Assembly (NCBI RefSeq): GCF_900187565.1
Contig: NZ_FYED01000009.1
Coordinates: 62,001 to 126,000 of the forward strand
Source: Pseudomonas sp. Irchel 3A7
GTDB lineage: Bacteria; Pseudomonadota; Gammaproteobacteria; Pseudomonadales; Pseudomonadaceae
Reading direction: 5' to 3'
DNA length: 64,000 nucleotides
The notes beneath the pieces were generated by a model. It did not search any database. It had not been told where the DNA came from and saw nothing but the letters and a program-made list of their open reading frames with translations. Positions 51,570 to 60,112 of the stretch are shown one piece after another (the first letter of the stretch is position 1; every line of letters starts with the position of its first letter). The translations under genes and the position numbers were made by a program.

Positions 51570-51965
51570 TCAAGGAATGAGCATCTGCATCTGCCCCGGC
51601 ATGACGATTTTGATCACCCCGGCCCAGTTGCACATCAAGGTGCTGTTGGCATCCAGCGCCGGCATGCTGCCCAGCAGCACGGTCGGCGCCCCCCCGGGAA
51701 TCCATGGCGTAGCGGTGGCCGGGATGCATGGCATCGGCGTCAGCACCCCGAGTGCCGCGGCAGTCGCAGCGGCGACCGTCGGGTTGGCCAGGCTCGTACA
51801 CATGCCGAACGTCGTGACATTCACCAGCGGAATGTGATCCATGATGTTCGCCGCCGGCAGCCCGCCTGTCAGCGTGCGGTTCACCGGCAGCACATTGAGC
51901 ACCGCCGGCGCGGCGCCGAAGCTGCATTGCAGGGTGGCGCTGGCGCACACTTGCGGACAGCCCAT
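51570..51965 (-). CDS. DUF4280 PAAR-like protein
   Basis: A 131-residue PAAR-like protein, expected to sharpen the VgrG spike. The family pattern is clear: GCPQVCASATLQCSFGAAPAVLNVLP at the start, ALGVLTPMPCIPATATPWIPG in the middle, and CNWAGVIKIVMPGQMQMLIP at the end. An excellent AGGAGGT site precedes the ATG. Unlike the rest of the rightward operon it is on the opposite strand, converging on the MORN gene, so it must have its own promoter. No toxin domain is attached. Confidence 0.9.
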   Translation of the reverse strand: MGCPQVCASATLQCSFGAAPAVLNVLPVNRTLTGGLPAANIMDHIPLVNVTTFGMCTSLANPTVAAATAAALGVLTPMPCIPATATPWIPGGAPTVLLGSMPALDANSTLMCNWAGVIKIVMPGQMQMLIP

Positions 51966-52156
51966 TTCACACCTCCTTCCTGGAAACCATCAGCCCCTTT
52001 CAACCATAGCCCCCGAGACCGTTTCTCACACATCAGGAACGCTGATTATCCGGCAACACGCTAACCTATAAGACCGTGTCGCACTTGTGGCGCTCAAGGC
52101 ACACCATTAGATTAGCCAATGATGTCTGGCATCCAAAATAAGCAGAAGGGATAAGC

Positions 52157-53224
52157 ATGGCGCTTACTGACCAGTCCACCCGTATCCGCTCCGGCGAAGA
52201 ACTCGATGCCAGCCTGATCGATCCATACCTCAAGGCGCACATTCCGGGCCTCAGCGGCTTGCCGCAGATCAGCCAGTTTCCGGGCGGCGCGTCCAACCTC
52301 ACCTATTTGCTCGAATACCCCGAACAGGAGTTCGTCCTGCGTCGGCCGCCGTTCGGCCACAAGGCCAAATCCGCCCATGACATGGGGCGTGAATTCCGTA
52401 TCCTCAATCAACTGCGCGACGGCTTTCCGTATTGCCCGAAAGCCTATGTGCATTGCACCGATGAATCGGTGATCGGCGCCGAGTTCTACGTGATGGAGCG
52501 ACTCAAGGGCATCATCCTGCGTTCCGAACTGCCCCCGGAACTGGGCCTCGATTCAGCGAAAACCGAAGCGCTGTGCAAGAGTTTCATCGACAAGTTCGTC
52601 GAGCTGCACCGGGTCGACTACAACGCCTATGGCCTGGGCGACCTGGGCAAGCCCGAAGGCTACGTGGCACGACAGATCAAAGGCTGGAGCGATCGCTACG
52701 AGAAGGCCCTGACCCCCGATGCGCCGCAGTGGGAAGCGGTGAAAGCCTGGCTCAACGACAAGATGCCGGCCGATCACCCGACCTCCAGCATCGTGCACAA
52801 CGACTACCGCTTCGACAACGTGATCCTCGACCCGAACAACCCGATGCAGATCATCGGTGTGCTCGACTGGGAACTGACCACCCTCGGCGACCCGCTGATG
52901 GACCTGGGCAACACCCTCGCCTACTGGATCGAAGCCGGGGACCCGGCGCCGGTGCAACTGATGCGCCGCCAGCCAAGCCACGCACCGGGCATGTTGACCC
53001 GTCGCGAGTTCGTCGATTACTACGCCCAGCGCTCCGGCATCCAGATCGACAATTTCGACTTCTACTACACCTACGGCCTGTTCCGCCTGGCCGGCATCGT
53101 GCAGCAGATCTACTACCGCTTCTACCATGGCCAGACCCAGGACAAACGCTTCGCGCAGTTCATTCACATGAACAAACTGCTGGAACAGATGAGCCTGCAA
53201 GTCATCCAGAAGTCCGATCTCTGA
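52157..53224 (+). CDS. Phosphotransferase-family (APH-fold, ACAD10/11 N-domain-like) kinase
   Basis: A 355-residue aminoglycoside-phosphotransferase-fold protein. The catalytic loop is SSIVHNDYRFDNVILD, and the metal site is GVLDWELTTLGDPLMDLGN. The N-lobe has FPGGASNLTYLLEYPEQEFVLRRPP. This subgroup is related to the kinase domain of acyl-CoA dehydrogenase 10/11 (4-hydroxy acyl-CoA phosphorylation) rather than to antibiotic resistance. AAGGGA lies before the ATG. An SDR gene follows 44 bp downstream, and the two probably form an operon for a hydroxy-acyl substrate. Confidence 0.9.
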   Translation: MALTDQSTRIRSGEELDASLIDPYLKAHIPGLSGLPQISQFPGGASNLTYLLEYPEQEFVLRRPPFGHKAKSAHDMGREFRILNQLRDGFPYCPKAYVHCTDESVIGAEFYVMERLKGIILRSELPPELGLDSAKTEALCKSFIDKFVELHRVDYNAYGLGDLGKPEGYVARQIKGWSDRYEKALTPDAPQWEAVKAWLNDKMPADHPTSSIVHNDYRFDNVILDPNNPMQIIGVLDWELTTLGDPLMDLGNTLAYWIEAGDPAPVQLMRRQPSHAPGMLTRREFVDYYAQRSGIQIDNFDFYYTYGLFRLAGIVQQIYYRFYHGQTQDKRFAQFIHMNKLLEQMSLQVIQKSDL

Positions 53225-53268
53225 TTACGCCCCTGGCTCCATAACAAGACTTTTCATAAGGGAACCCC

Positions 53269-54036
53269 ATGTCCAAGACTCAGTTGTTCGACCTCGACGG
53301 CAAGATCGCTTTCGTCTCCGGCGCCAGCCGCGGCATCGGTGAAGCCATCGCCAAACTGCTGGCGCAGCAAGGTGCCCATGTGATCGTTTCGAGCCGCAAG
53401 CTCGACGGCTGCCAGCACGTGGCCGATGCAATCATCGCCGCGGGTGGCAAAGCCACGGCCATCGCCTGTCATATCGGTGAAATGGAGCAGATCAGCCAGG
53501 TCTTCGCCGGCATCAAGGAACAGTTCGGGCGCCTGGACATCCTGGTCAACAACGCGGCGACCAATCCGCAGTTCTGCAACGTGCTGGATACCGACCTGAG
53601 TGCGTTCCAGAAGACTGTCGACGTGAACATTCGCGGCTACTTCTTCATGTCGGTGGAAGCCGGCAAGCTGATGCGCGAGAACGGCGGTGGCAGCATCATC
53701 AACGTCGCGTCGATCAACGGCGTCTCGCCGGGTGTGTTCCAGGGCATCTATTCGGTGACCAAGGCCGCCGTGATCAACATGACCAAGGTGTTCGCCAAGG
53801 AATGCGCGCAGTTCGGCATCCGCTGCAACGCCCTGCTGCCGGGCCTGACCGACACCAAATTCGCTTCGGCACTGGTCAAGAACGAGGCCATCCTGAACAC
53901 CGCGCTGCAGCAGATTCCGCTCAAGCGCGTGGCGGATCCAAGCGAAATGGCCGGTGCGGTGCTTTACCTGGCCAGCGATGCGTCGAGCTACACCACCGGC
54001 GTTTCGCTGAACGTCGATGGCGGCTTCCTGTCCTGA
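53269..54036 (+). CDS. Short-chain dehydrogenase/reductase
   Basis: A 255-residue classical SDR. The nucleotide loop is FVSGASRGIGEAIA, the structural motif is LVNNAAT, and the catalytic Ser-Tyr-Lys are in NVASINGVSPGVFQGIYSVTKAAV. The C-terminal end is TTGVSLNVDGGFLS. It is cytosolic and NAD(P)-dependent; the substrate is unknown. It lies downstream of the phosphotransferase-fold gene, and this pairing suggests action on the same metabolite. Confidence 0.93.
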   Translation: MSKTQLFDLDGKIAFVSGASRGIGEAIAKLLAQQGAHVIVSSRKLDGCQHVADAIIAAGGKATAIACHIGEMEQISQVFAGIKEQFGRLDILVNNAATNPQFCNVLDTDLSAFQKTVDVNIRGYFFMSVEAGKLMRENGGGSIINVASINGVSPGVFQGIYSVTKAAVINMTKVFAKECAQFGIRCNALLPGLTDTKFASALVKNEAILNTALQQIPLKRVADPSEMAGAVLYLASDASSYTTGVSLNVDGGFLS

Positions 54037-54064
54037 TCCACGACAGCACTGGCCACAAATAACT

Positions 54065-54173
54065 TGTGGCGAGGGAGCTTGCTCCCGCTGGACTGTGCAG
54101 CAGTCCCTCTTTTTCGGGGCAGCTTCGCAGCCCAACGGGACGGTGCGGCGATCCGACAAGCTCCCTCGCCACA
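54065..54173. repeat. REP doublet (type B) with one arm interrupted
   Basis: The first arm TGTGGCGAGGGAGCTTGCTC is intact. The second should read CGGGAGCAAGCTCCC but reads CGGGA, then about 16 unrelated bases (CGGTGCGGCGATCCGA), then CAAGCTCCCTCGCCAC. Confidence 0.87.
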
Positions 54174-54185
54174 GGGTGAGTTAGC

Positions 54186-54401
54186 CTATTGCGTGACACA
54201 CCGGGTCACGGTGGTCTCGCGCGTCACCTGCCCTTCGGCCCGCATATCACCCATTACCTGGGTGCTATCGGAAGCCTGACAAGTCGTTTCAGGCGGTGGG
54301 GGTGGCGCGGCGGGAGGAGGTGGCGGCGGACTGGAACAGCCACCGAGCATCACGGCGCAGAGCGCAACAGCAGTGAAAACGCGTTTCCCAAGACTTTTCA
54401 T
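54186..54401 (-). CDS. Small proline-rich lipoprotein
   Basis: A 71-residue predicted lipoprotein. The signal MKSLGKRVFTAVALCAVML ends in the lipobox LGGC, followed by SSPPPPPPAAPPPPPE, a rigid linker. A 35-residue tail with two Cys follows. It has no recognised family. The start at 54401 gives a proper signal; an ATG 14 codons upstream is less likely. It is probably anchored in the outer membrane. Confidence 0.72.
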   Translation of the reverse strand: MKSLGKRVFTAVALCAVMLGGCSSPPPPPPAAPPPPPETTCQASDSTQVMGDMRAEGQVTRETTVTRCVTQ

Positions 54402-54530
54402 AGGATGACCCGCGATAAGTGATCGACAAGTTTGTGACAACAAAACACTGCCAAAAAGTTCATGAGTGGGTCACAGAAAAGCCGTTTTTGTGGGTTTTCC
54501 AGTCCGGTTTGTAGTCAAAACCGACAAAAA

Positions 54531-54782
54531 CTAGCGCACAGGATCGGGGCGATGCAGGGTATTGCTCTCCAGTTCGTAGCGCAGTTCCTCGATTAGCGTG
54601 ACCACTGCTTCGTGGGTGTTGAGCACTGACACGTTCAACCCGCTCACCACCAGGTCCACCTGCCCTGATACCGGATGGTAAAGCTTCACGGTCAACGAAT
54701 GATCACCGGTAATGGTGCATTCGCAGGCCAGAGGAGAAAAGCTGCGTTCCAGTTGCAGCCGCAGTTGCGCCAGATGAATCAT
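54531..54782 (-). CDS. DUF1652-domain protein
   Basis: An 83-residue Pseudomonas-type DUF1652 protein: LRLQLERSFSPLACECTITGDHSLTVKLYHPVSGQVDLVVSGLNVS, then IEELRYELE. The function is unknown. I chose the ATG at 54782 because it matches the family start. Upstream lies the small palindrome at 54955-54968 and then the PAS-LuxR regulator on the same strand. Confidence 0.85.
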   Translation of the reverse strand: MIHLAQLRLQLERSFSPLACECTITGDHSLTVKLYHPVSGQVDLVVSGLNVSVLNTHEAVVTLIEELRYELESNTLHRPDPVR

Positions 54783-54954
54783 TGCAATCGACCCTCGTGG
54801 CAAGGGACGGCAAACGTGATGGATATGGAGTACATGGCTGATCCTTGAGCGGCTTCGTAAATCGCGCGCGGAAGACCCATGGATCCCCGTTCGCACGCTC
54901 TCAGCCTAAGAGCCGCCGCCCCCTGCCAAAACGTCCATTTGCACTATGACACCT

Positions 54955-54968
54955 GGTGCATTTGCACC
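54955..54968. promoter_or_regulatory. GGTGCATTTGCACC palindrome
   Basis: A perfect 6-bp dyad with a two-base centre, directly after the PAS-LuxR gene stop and upstream of the DUF1652 gene. CATTTGCAC also occurs once more about 20 bases away. It may be an operator, or part of a weak terminator. Confidence 0.35.
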
Positions 54969-56465
54969 TTAGCGCTGCCCCCTGGATCGCCCTGTCCCGG
55001 CGAACAACCCACGATCGCGCGCCCAGACGATCGCCTCGCTGCGACTGTGCACATCGAGCTTGGAATAGACCGTCGCCACATGATTGCGCACCGTGTTCGG
55101 CGCAAGCTTGAGTCGCGCGGCGATTTCCTTGTCGGCCAGCCCCTCGCAGATCAGCTCCAGCACCTCACGCTCGCGAACGGTCAGGTCGGTGAAGGACACA
55201 CTGGGCAGTTGCGGCGAGTCGACATTCTTCACGTTGGCCAGTTTTTCGATCAGGGTGCGACTGAACCACGACGCGTCTTTCATCACTTCTTCGATAGCCG
55301 CCACCAACTCCAGCTCCGTGCGTTTGCGTTCGGTGATGTCCATCAACACCAGCAAATAGCAAGGATTGTCCTGAATGTTGACGGTATCCGCCGACACGGC
55401 GCAATCAATCACCTCGGCGTTTTTTTTACGCACGCGAACATCAATGCGATCCAGGCTTGCGGTTTTTTCCAGTGCCGTGACCAGCCTTGCCCTCGCCCCC
55501 TTGTCATGGATGAAGTCGATCTCGGCGATGGTCTTGCCCTGCACCTCTTCGCGGGGATACGCGAGGGTCTCGAGAAAAGCCTCATTCACATCCAGCACCA
55601 CCTGATCATCGGCGCTGCAAACCAGGATCGGCACCGGTGTCAGGCGGAACGCCTTGGCAAAACGCTCTTCGCTCTGACGCAGGGCGACTTCGGCCTTGCG
55701 CCGGGGCTCCATGTCGACGAAGGAGAACAGCATGCAGGGTTCGTCGTTGAGCTCCAGGGGTTGGCCGGCGACGATCACTTGCTTGTTGCCGCCATCCGCC
55801 ATACGCAGTTCGGCCTGCATCTGCGGGATGGTCGCGCCTTCGCGCAAGCGCTGCTTGGCCAGGTCTTTGTTTTCAGCCTGATCCAGCACGTCCAGCTCGT
55901 ACGTCGAGCTGCCGATCACCTGATCCCGTGCTAAACCGGTCATTTCGAGAAAACCGGGATTGACCTTGATGTAGCGCAGATCGCTGAGCCGGCAGATCAC
56001 TGCCGGTGCGGGGTTGGCGGCGAAGGTTTTTTCGAAGCGCTGCTCGGCGCTGGCCCAGTCGGTGACATCGTCCATGATCAGCACCAGCGACTCCGGCTCA
56101 CCGTGGCAGTCGGTCACCACCAGACTGCGCACGCGGTGGACCCAGGTGCGTTCTTCGTCATGGGCCGGGGTCAGCTCGACCAGCACATCGCTGAAGGTCT
56201 CGCCACGCGCGACGCGATGAATCGGGTAGTTATCCGCCGGCACCGGATGATGGTTGCGATAGCGCAAGGCGAAACGCCGGACATAGTCCTCGGCATCGGC
56301 CCCCAGCTCGCCAATCCGCGCCACACCATGCATGGCCAGCGCGGCGTCATTGGCCCAGACAATCGTCTGATCCAGTTCCAGCAGAATCACCCCGTCGGAC
56401 AGCCCGGTGATGATCTGCTGCAACTGGCGGCGACTGGTTTCAGTGGTCAGGACGTCCTGGCTCAT
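54969..56465 (-). CDS. PAS-PAS-PAS-LuxR one-component regulator
   Basis: A 498-residue cytosolic regulator. Three PAS domains are seen, at about residues 15-140 (QQIITGLSDGVILLELDQTIVWANDAAL), 145-265 (FEKTFAANPAPAVICRL) and 270-400 (FAKAFRLTPVPILVCSADDQVVLDVNEAF). A C-terminal LuxR helix-turn-helix follows (LTVREREVLELICEGLADKEIAARLKLAPNTVRNHVATVYSKL). There are no membrane segments and no kinase. The ATG at 56465 has GGAG five bases upstream. It would sense a small ligand, redox state or light through PAS and bind DNA directly. The target is unknown. Confidence 0.9.
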   Translation of the reverse strand: MSQDVLTTETSRRQLQQIITGLSDGVILLELDQTIVWANDAALAMHGVARIGELGADAEDYVRRFALRYRNHHPVPADNYPIHRVARGETFSDVLVELTPAHDEERTWVHRVRSLVVTDCHGEPESLVLIMDDVTDWASAEQRFEKTFAANPAPAVICRLSDLRYIKVNPGFLEMTGLARDQVIGSSTYELDVLDQAENKDLAKQRLREGATIPQMQAELRMADGGNKQVIVAGQPLELNDEPCMLFSFVDMEPRRKAEVALRQSEERFAKAFRLTPVPILVCSADDQVVLDVNEAFLETLAYPREEVQGKTIAEIDFIHDKGARARLVTALEKTASLDRIDVRVRKKNAEVIDCAVSADTVNIQDNPCYLLVLMDITERKRTELELVAAIEEVMKDASWFSRTLIEKLANVKNVDSPQLPSVSFTDLTVREREVLELICEGLADKEIAARLKLAPNTVRNHVATVYSKLDVHSRSEAIVWARDRGLFAGTGRSRGQR

Positions 56466-56535
56466 TGGCGCTCCACACATGCGATTATCCCTGTGAAGAG
56501 TACGACCGCCAGGGTCTGCGATAGTGCGAAGAACT

Positions 56536-56625
56536 TGTGGGAGCGAGCCTGCTCGCGAAAGCGGTGTGTCAGCCAACATCCACGTTGAAGGTTAAACCGC
56601 CTTCGCGAGCAGGCTCGCTCCCACA
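56536..56625. repeat. REP doublet (type A, forward-reverse)
   Basis: Facing type A REPs with the conserved TCAGCCAACATC spacer segment, upstream of the PAS-LuxR gene and just past the carbamoylase stop. Confidence 0.93.
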
Positions 56626-56643
56626 GGCAGACTAGGGCAATCC

Positions 56644-57927
56644 TTATGCCGCCAATTGCCCCTTCGCAATCGCTGCCGAAGCCGCCAGCATCGCCCGCAA
56701 CAACACCGCGCACCCCGCCGCCAGGTCATCCGGTGCGGCGTTTTCGATTTCGTTGTGGCTGATGCCGCCTTCGCACGGCACGAAGATCATTCCGGCCGGG
56801 CCGAGCTCGGCGAGGAAGATCGCGTCGTGTCCCGCGCCACTGACGATGTCCATGTGCGGCAGGCCCAGCCCTTGCGCGGCACCGCGTACCGCTTCGACGC
56901 AGCCCTTGTCGAAGTACAGCGGCGGGAAGTCGGCGGTGGGTGTCAGCTCGTAGGTCAGGCCGTGTTCTTCGCAAGTGGTTTCGATGACTTCGCGGACCTC
57001 GGCGATCATCGAGTCCAGCCGTGCCGGTTCCAGATGGCGGAAGTCCAGGGTCATGCGCACTTCCCCGGGGATGACGTTGCGGGAACCGGGATAGGCTTGC
57101 AGGCAACCGACGGTGCCGCAGGCGTGGGGCTGATGGCCGAGTGCGGCGCGGTTGACGGCGCCTACGATCACCGCGGCGCCAACCAGTGCATCCTTGCGCA
57201 GATGCATCGGGGTCGGGCCGGCATGGGCTTCGACGCCGCGCAGTTTCAGGTCGAACCATTTCTGCCCGAGGGCACCCATGACGACGCCAATGGTTTTGCG
57301 TTCGTCCTCGAGAATAGGCCCTTGCTCGATGTGCGCTTCGAAATAGGCGCCCACCGCATGACCGCTGACCGCGCGCGGCCCCGCATAGCCGATGGCGTTC
57401 AGCGCTTCACCGACGGTCACGCCCTCGGCATCGACCTTGGCCAGGGTTTCTTCCAGGGTGAATTTTTCCGCGAATACGCCGGAGCCCATCATGCACGGGG
57501 CGAAGCGCGAGCCTTCTTCGTTGGTCCACACCACCACTTCCAGCGGCGCTTCGGTTTCGATGCCCAGGTCATTGAGGGTGCGCAGCACTTCGACGCCGGC
57601 CAGCACGCCGAAGCAGCCATCGAACTTGCCGCCGGTGGGTTGGGTGTCGATGTGGCTGCCGGTCATCACCGGCGGCAGATCCGGATTGCGCCCTGGACGA
57701 CGGGCGAAGATATTGCCCACGGCGTCGATACTGACGGTGCAGCCGGCTTCCTCACACCACGTCACGAACGTATCACGGGCCTGGCGGTCGAGATCAGTCA
57801 GGGCCAGGCGACAGACACCGCCCTTGACCGTCGCGCCGAGCTTGGCCAGCTCCATGAGCGACTGCCACAAGCGGTCGCGGTTGATGTGCTGATGGCTGGA
57901 TTGCAGAACGTCTACGGCTGCGTTCAT
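56644..57927 (-). CDS. M20-family Zn hydrolase: N-carbamoyl-beta-alanine/L-amino-acid amidohydrolase
   Basis: A 427-residue metal-dependent carbamoylase of the HyuC/AllC group. Metal ligands are seen in MTGSHIDTQPTGGKFDG, TNEEGSRFAPCMMGSG and FEAHIEQGP; the late SGAGHDAIFLA and GGISHNEIE segments complete the site. It should release CO2 and NH3 from N-carbamoyl-beta-alanine, the third step of reductive pyrimidine breakdown. GAGGAG precedes the ATG. It is downstream of the NCS1 transporter gene on the same strand and opposite the dihydropyrimidinase gene cluster. Confidence 0.9.
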   Translation of the reverse strand: MNAAVDVLQSSHQHINRDRLWQSLMELAKLGATVKGGVCRLALTDLDRQARDTFVTWCEEAGCTVSIDAVGNIFARRPGRNPDLPPVMTGSHIDTQPTGGKFDGCFGVLAGVEVLRTLNDLGIETEAPLEVVVWTNEEGSRFAPCMMGSGVFAEKFTLEETLAKVDAEGVTVGEALNAIGYAGPRAVSGHAVGAYFEAHIEQGPILEDERKTIGVVMGALGQKWFDLKLRGVEAHAGPTPMHLRKDALVGAAVIVGAVNRAALGHQPHACGTVGCLQAYPGSRNVIPGEVRMTLDFRHLEPARLDSMIAEVREVIETTCEEHGLTYELTPTADFPPLYFDKGCVEAVRGAAQGLGLPHMDIVSGAGHDAIFLAELGPAGMIFVPCEGGISHNEIENAAPDDLAAGCAVLLRAMLAASAAIAKGQLAA

Positions 57928-57988
57928 GGGGATCTCCTCAGGCTGTTCTTATGTGTTTCTTCAGGCAATTCGTTGGTGTTCTTCAGGC

Positions 57989-58068
57989 CCTCATCGCTGG
58001 CAAGCCAGCTCCCACAGGTTTTCTGAACACCCGAGAACCCTGTGGGAGCTGGCTTGCCAGCGATGGGG
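57989..58068. repeat. REP doublet (type C, GTGGGAGCTGGCTTGCCAGC family)
   Basis: A third REP family: TCATCGCTGGCAAGCCAGCTCCCAC and its complement, back to back with about 25 bases between. It is the only copy of this type in the window and lies between the NCS1 and carbamoylase genes. Confidence 0.92.
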
Positions 58069-58075
58069 CCGGCCG

Positions 58076-59560
58076 TCACACCGCAGATTTCGCCACGGAT
58101 GGACTGGGCCGCATCACGCACAACCCGTAGTAAATCAACCCGCCAAGGGCCGAGCCGGTGAACCAGCCATAGCTGTAGAACCAGCTGAATGCATCGCTGC
58201 CGAGCGACAACAGCGTCAGTACCATCGGCACACCGAACGCGAGAAAGCCGTTCCAGTTCCACGCCGGATACACGTCATCACGATAGAGTCCGGCAAGGTC
58301 CAGCTGCTGTTTCTTGATCAGGAAATAGTCCACCACCATGATCCCGGCAATCGGCCCCAGCAGGCTCGAATAGCCGAGCAACCAGTTGGAATAGACGGTT
58401 TCCAGGCTGATGTCCGAGACGATCAGCCCGAGCTTCTTCAGCAGTTCATGCCCCATCAGCGCCAGGCCGACGAAGCCGGTGAGCATCACCGCTTTGGTCC
58501 GGTTGATCGCCTTGGGCGCAATGTTCTGGAAGTCGTTGGTCGGCGACACGATGTTGGCCGCGGTGTTGGTGGACAGCGTGGCGATGATGATCAACGCCAT
58601 GGCCAACGCGACCCAGACCGGGCTCTGGATATGGCCGATCAGGGTCACCGGATCGGACACGGTCACGCCCACCAGTTTTACCGAGGCGGCGGTCATCACC
58701 ACGCCCAGCGCGGCGAACAGGAACATGGTCAGCGGCAAGCCGATGATCTGCCCGACAATCTGGTCCTGCTGGCTTTTCGCGTAGCGGCTGAAGTCCGGGA
58801 TGTTCAGCGACAGCGTGGCCCAGAAGCCGACCATCGCGGTCAGCCCGGCGGCGAAGTAACTGACCACACTGGCCCCTTCCGGGCGCTTGGGAGGAATCGC
58901 CAGCAATTCGGTCATCGACACGTTGGGCATCGCCCACACCAGCAACCCCACACCCACCGCCACCAGCAACGGCGCGGACAGGGTTTCCAGCCATTTGATC
59001 GACTCGGCGCCGCGGATCACCACCCACAGGTTCAGTGCCCAAAACATCATGAAGCCCAGGACTTCACCGGTGCCACCCAGGGATTTCCAGCCCTCGAACA
59101 CCGACCCCAGAAACAGGTGGATGGCCAGGCCGCCGAACATCGTCTGGATGCCGAACCAGCCGCACGCCACCAGGGCGCGGATCAGGCACGGGATGTTGGA
59201 ACCGAGGATGCCGAACGACGAACGCAGCAACACCGGGAACGGAATGCCGTACTTGGTGCCGGGAAAGGCGTTCAAGGTAAGGGGAATCAATACGATGATA
59301 TTGGCGAAGAGGATCGCCAGCAGCGCTTCGCCGACGCTCAGGCCAAAATAGGCCGTCAGTACGCCGCCGAGGGTATAGGTCGGCACACAAATCGACATGC
59401 CGACCCACAACGCGGTGATGTGCCATTTGTTCCAGGTTCGTTCGCGCACCTTGGTCGGTGCCATGTCGTGGTTGTAACGGGGACTGTCGAGGACATCGCT
59501 GCCGGCTTCCAGCTCGAACAAGCCGTCGCGCTCGGTCACTTGCGATCTGATCTGTTGCAT
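58076..59560 (-). CDS. NCS1-family nucleobase:cation symporter
   Basis: A 494-residue inner-membrane transporter with about 12 hydrophobic segments. The NCS1 pattern is clear: TKVRERTWNKWHITALWVGMSICVPTYTLGG at the start, FPGTKYGIPFPVLLRSSFG, and FGIQTMFGGLA. From its neighbours it should import uracil, thymine, dihydropyrimidine or hydantoin. GGAG precedes the ATG. It is the first gene of the leftward arm of the pyrimidine cluster. Confidence 0.92.
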   Translation of the reverse strand: MQQIRSQVTERDGLFELEAGSDVLDSPRYNHDMAPTKVRERTWNKWHITALWVGMSICVPTYTLGGVLTAYFGLSVGEALLAILFANIIVLIPLTLNAFPGTKYGIPFPVLLRSSFGILGSNIPCLIRALVACGWFGIQTMFGGLAIHLFLGSVFEGWKSLGGTGEVLGFMMFWALNLWVVIRGAESIKWLETLSAPLLVAVGVGLLVWAMPNVSMTELLAIPPKRPEGASVVSYFAAGLTAMVGFWATLSLNIPDFSRYAKSQQDQIVGQIIGLPLTMFLFAALGVVMTAASVKLVGVTVSDPVTLIGHIQSPVWVALAMALIIIATLSTNTAANIVSPTNDFQNIAPKAINRTKAVMLTGFVGLALMGHELLKKLGLIVSDISLETVYSNWLLGYSSLLGPIAGIMVVDYFLIKKQQLDLAGLYRDDVYPAWNWNGFLAFGVPMVLTLLSLGSDAFSWFYSYGWFTGSALGGLIYYGLCVMRPSPSVAKSAV

Positions 59561-59887
59561 GGCCGCTCCACTGTTCTTTGAATTATTTTTTGCTCATCAG
59601 GGGCTGGCGGCATCAATAAGCATGCCGGGTACCCCGTTTGTGCATCGGGCAGTTCCATAAACATTTACTAAGCAACTGATGTTTATCAGTTTTATTTGTA
59701 CAACCATTGAATCCTCGGCGAGTTGCCATGCCACTCAGGCCGAATGCCAGGCAAGTTGTCCGAACAGTCAGGACTCAATCTGGTGCGTCGATCTTTTTTT
59801 CAATGTCGCGCATCAACCATAGACCATGCTCAAACAGCTGATTTCACATAGAAAATCTTGACCATATTTCGAACCTGTCAAGTGCGT

Positions 59888-59915
59888 CAAAATGGTGAGC
59901 ACCCTCACCATTTTG
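59888..59915. promoter_or_regulatory. 12-bp-arm inverted repeat (candidate operator or hairpin)
   Basis: CAAAATGGTGAG and CTCACCATTTTG are perfect complements separated by CACC. There is no T-run after it, so an operator is more likely than a terminator. Confidence 0.6.
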
Positions 59916-60012
59916 GTGATTTTCAGTTTAATACGTTATTAATCAATACGTTAAAACAGATATAAGCTTATAAAAAATATTCTTGCTGATTCCCATAACA
60001 GCAGCTAGCGTT

Positions 60013-60038
60013 TATTCCTGACAGCGCTGACAGGAATA
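60013..60038. promoter_or_regulatory. 26-bp near-palindrome upstream of dihydropyrimidinase
   Basis: TATTCCTG-A-CAGCGCTG-A-CAGGAATA is symmetric except for the two A positions. It ends 75 bp before the start codon, a suitable place for an operator. Confidence 0.6.
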
Positions 60039-60112
60039 CACCTGTTTACGATGGCCACCTATAAAAACATCTAGAACCGGCATCAGTCGGTCATGCCTGC
60101 GAGGAATCCGGA

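Larger units (their letters stand above)
59561..60112. promoter_or_regulatory. Long divergent regulatory region between NCS1 and dihydropyrimidinase genes
   Basis: A 552-bp AT-rich region without a supported gene. It has four clear dyads: ATAAACAT/ATGTTTAT (59657-59664 and 59679-59686); AACTGAT-GTTT-ATCAGTT (59674-59691), which overlaps it; CTTGAC/GTCAAG (59857-59862 and 59877-59882); and the two long palindromes listed separately. The density of dyads suggests control by one or more dimeric regulators encoded outside the window. Confidence 0.65.

Noticed and set aside
54501..54525. CGGTTT/AAACCG hairpin after the DUF1652 gene as a terminator
   Set aside because: The stem is only 6 bp, and in the direction of the DUF1652 transcript the T-run lies before, not after, the hairpin.
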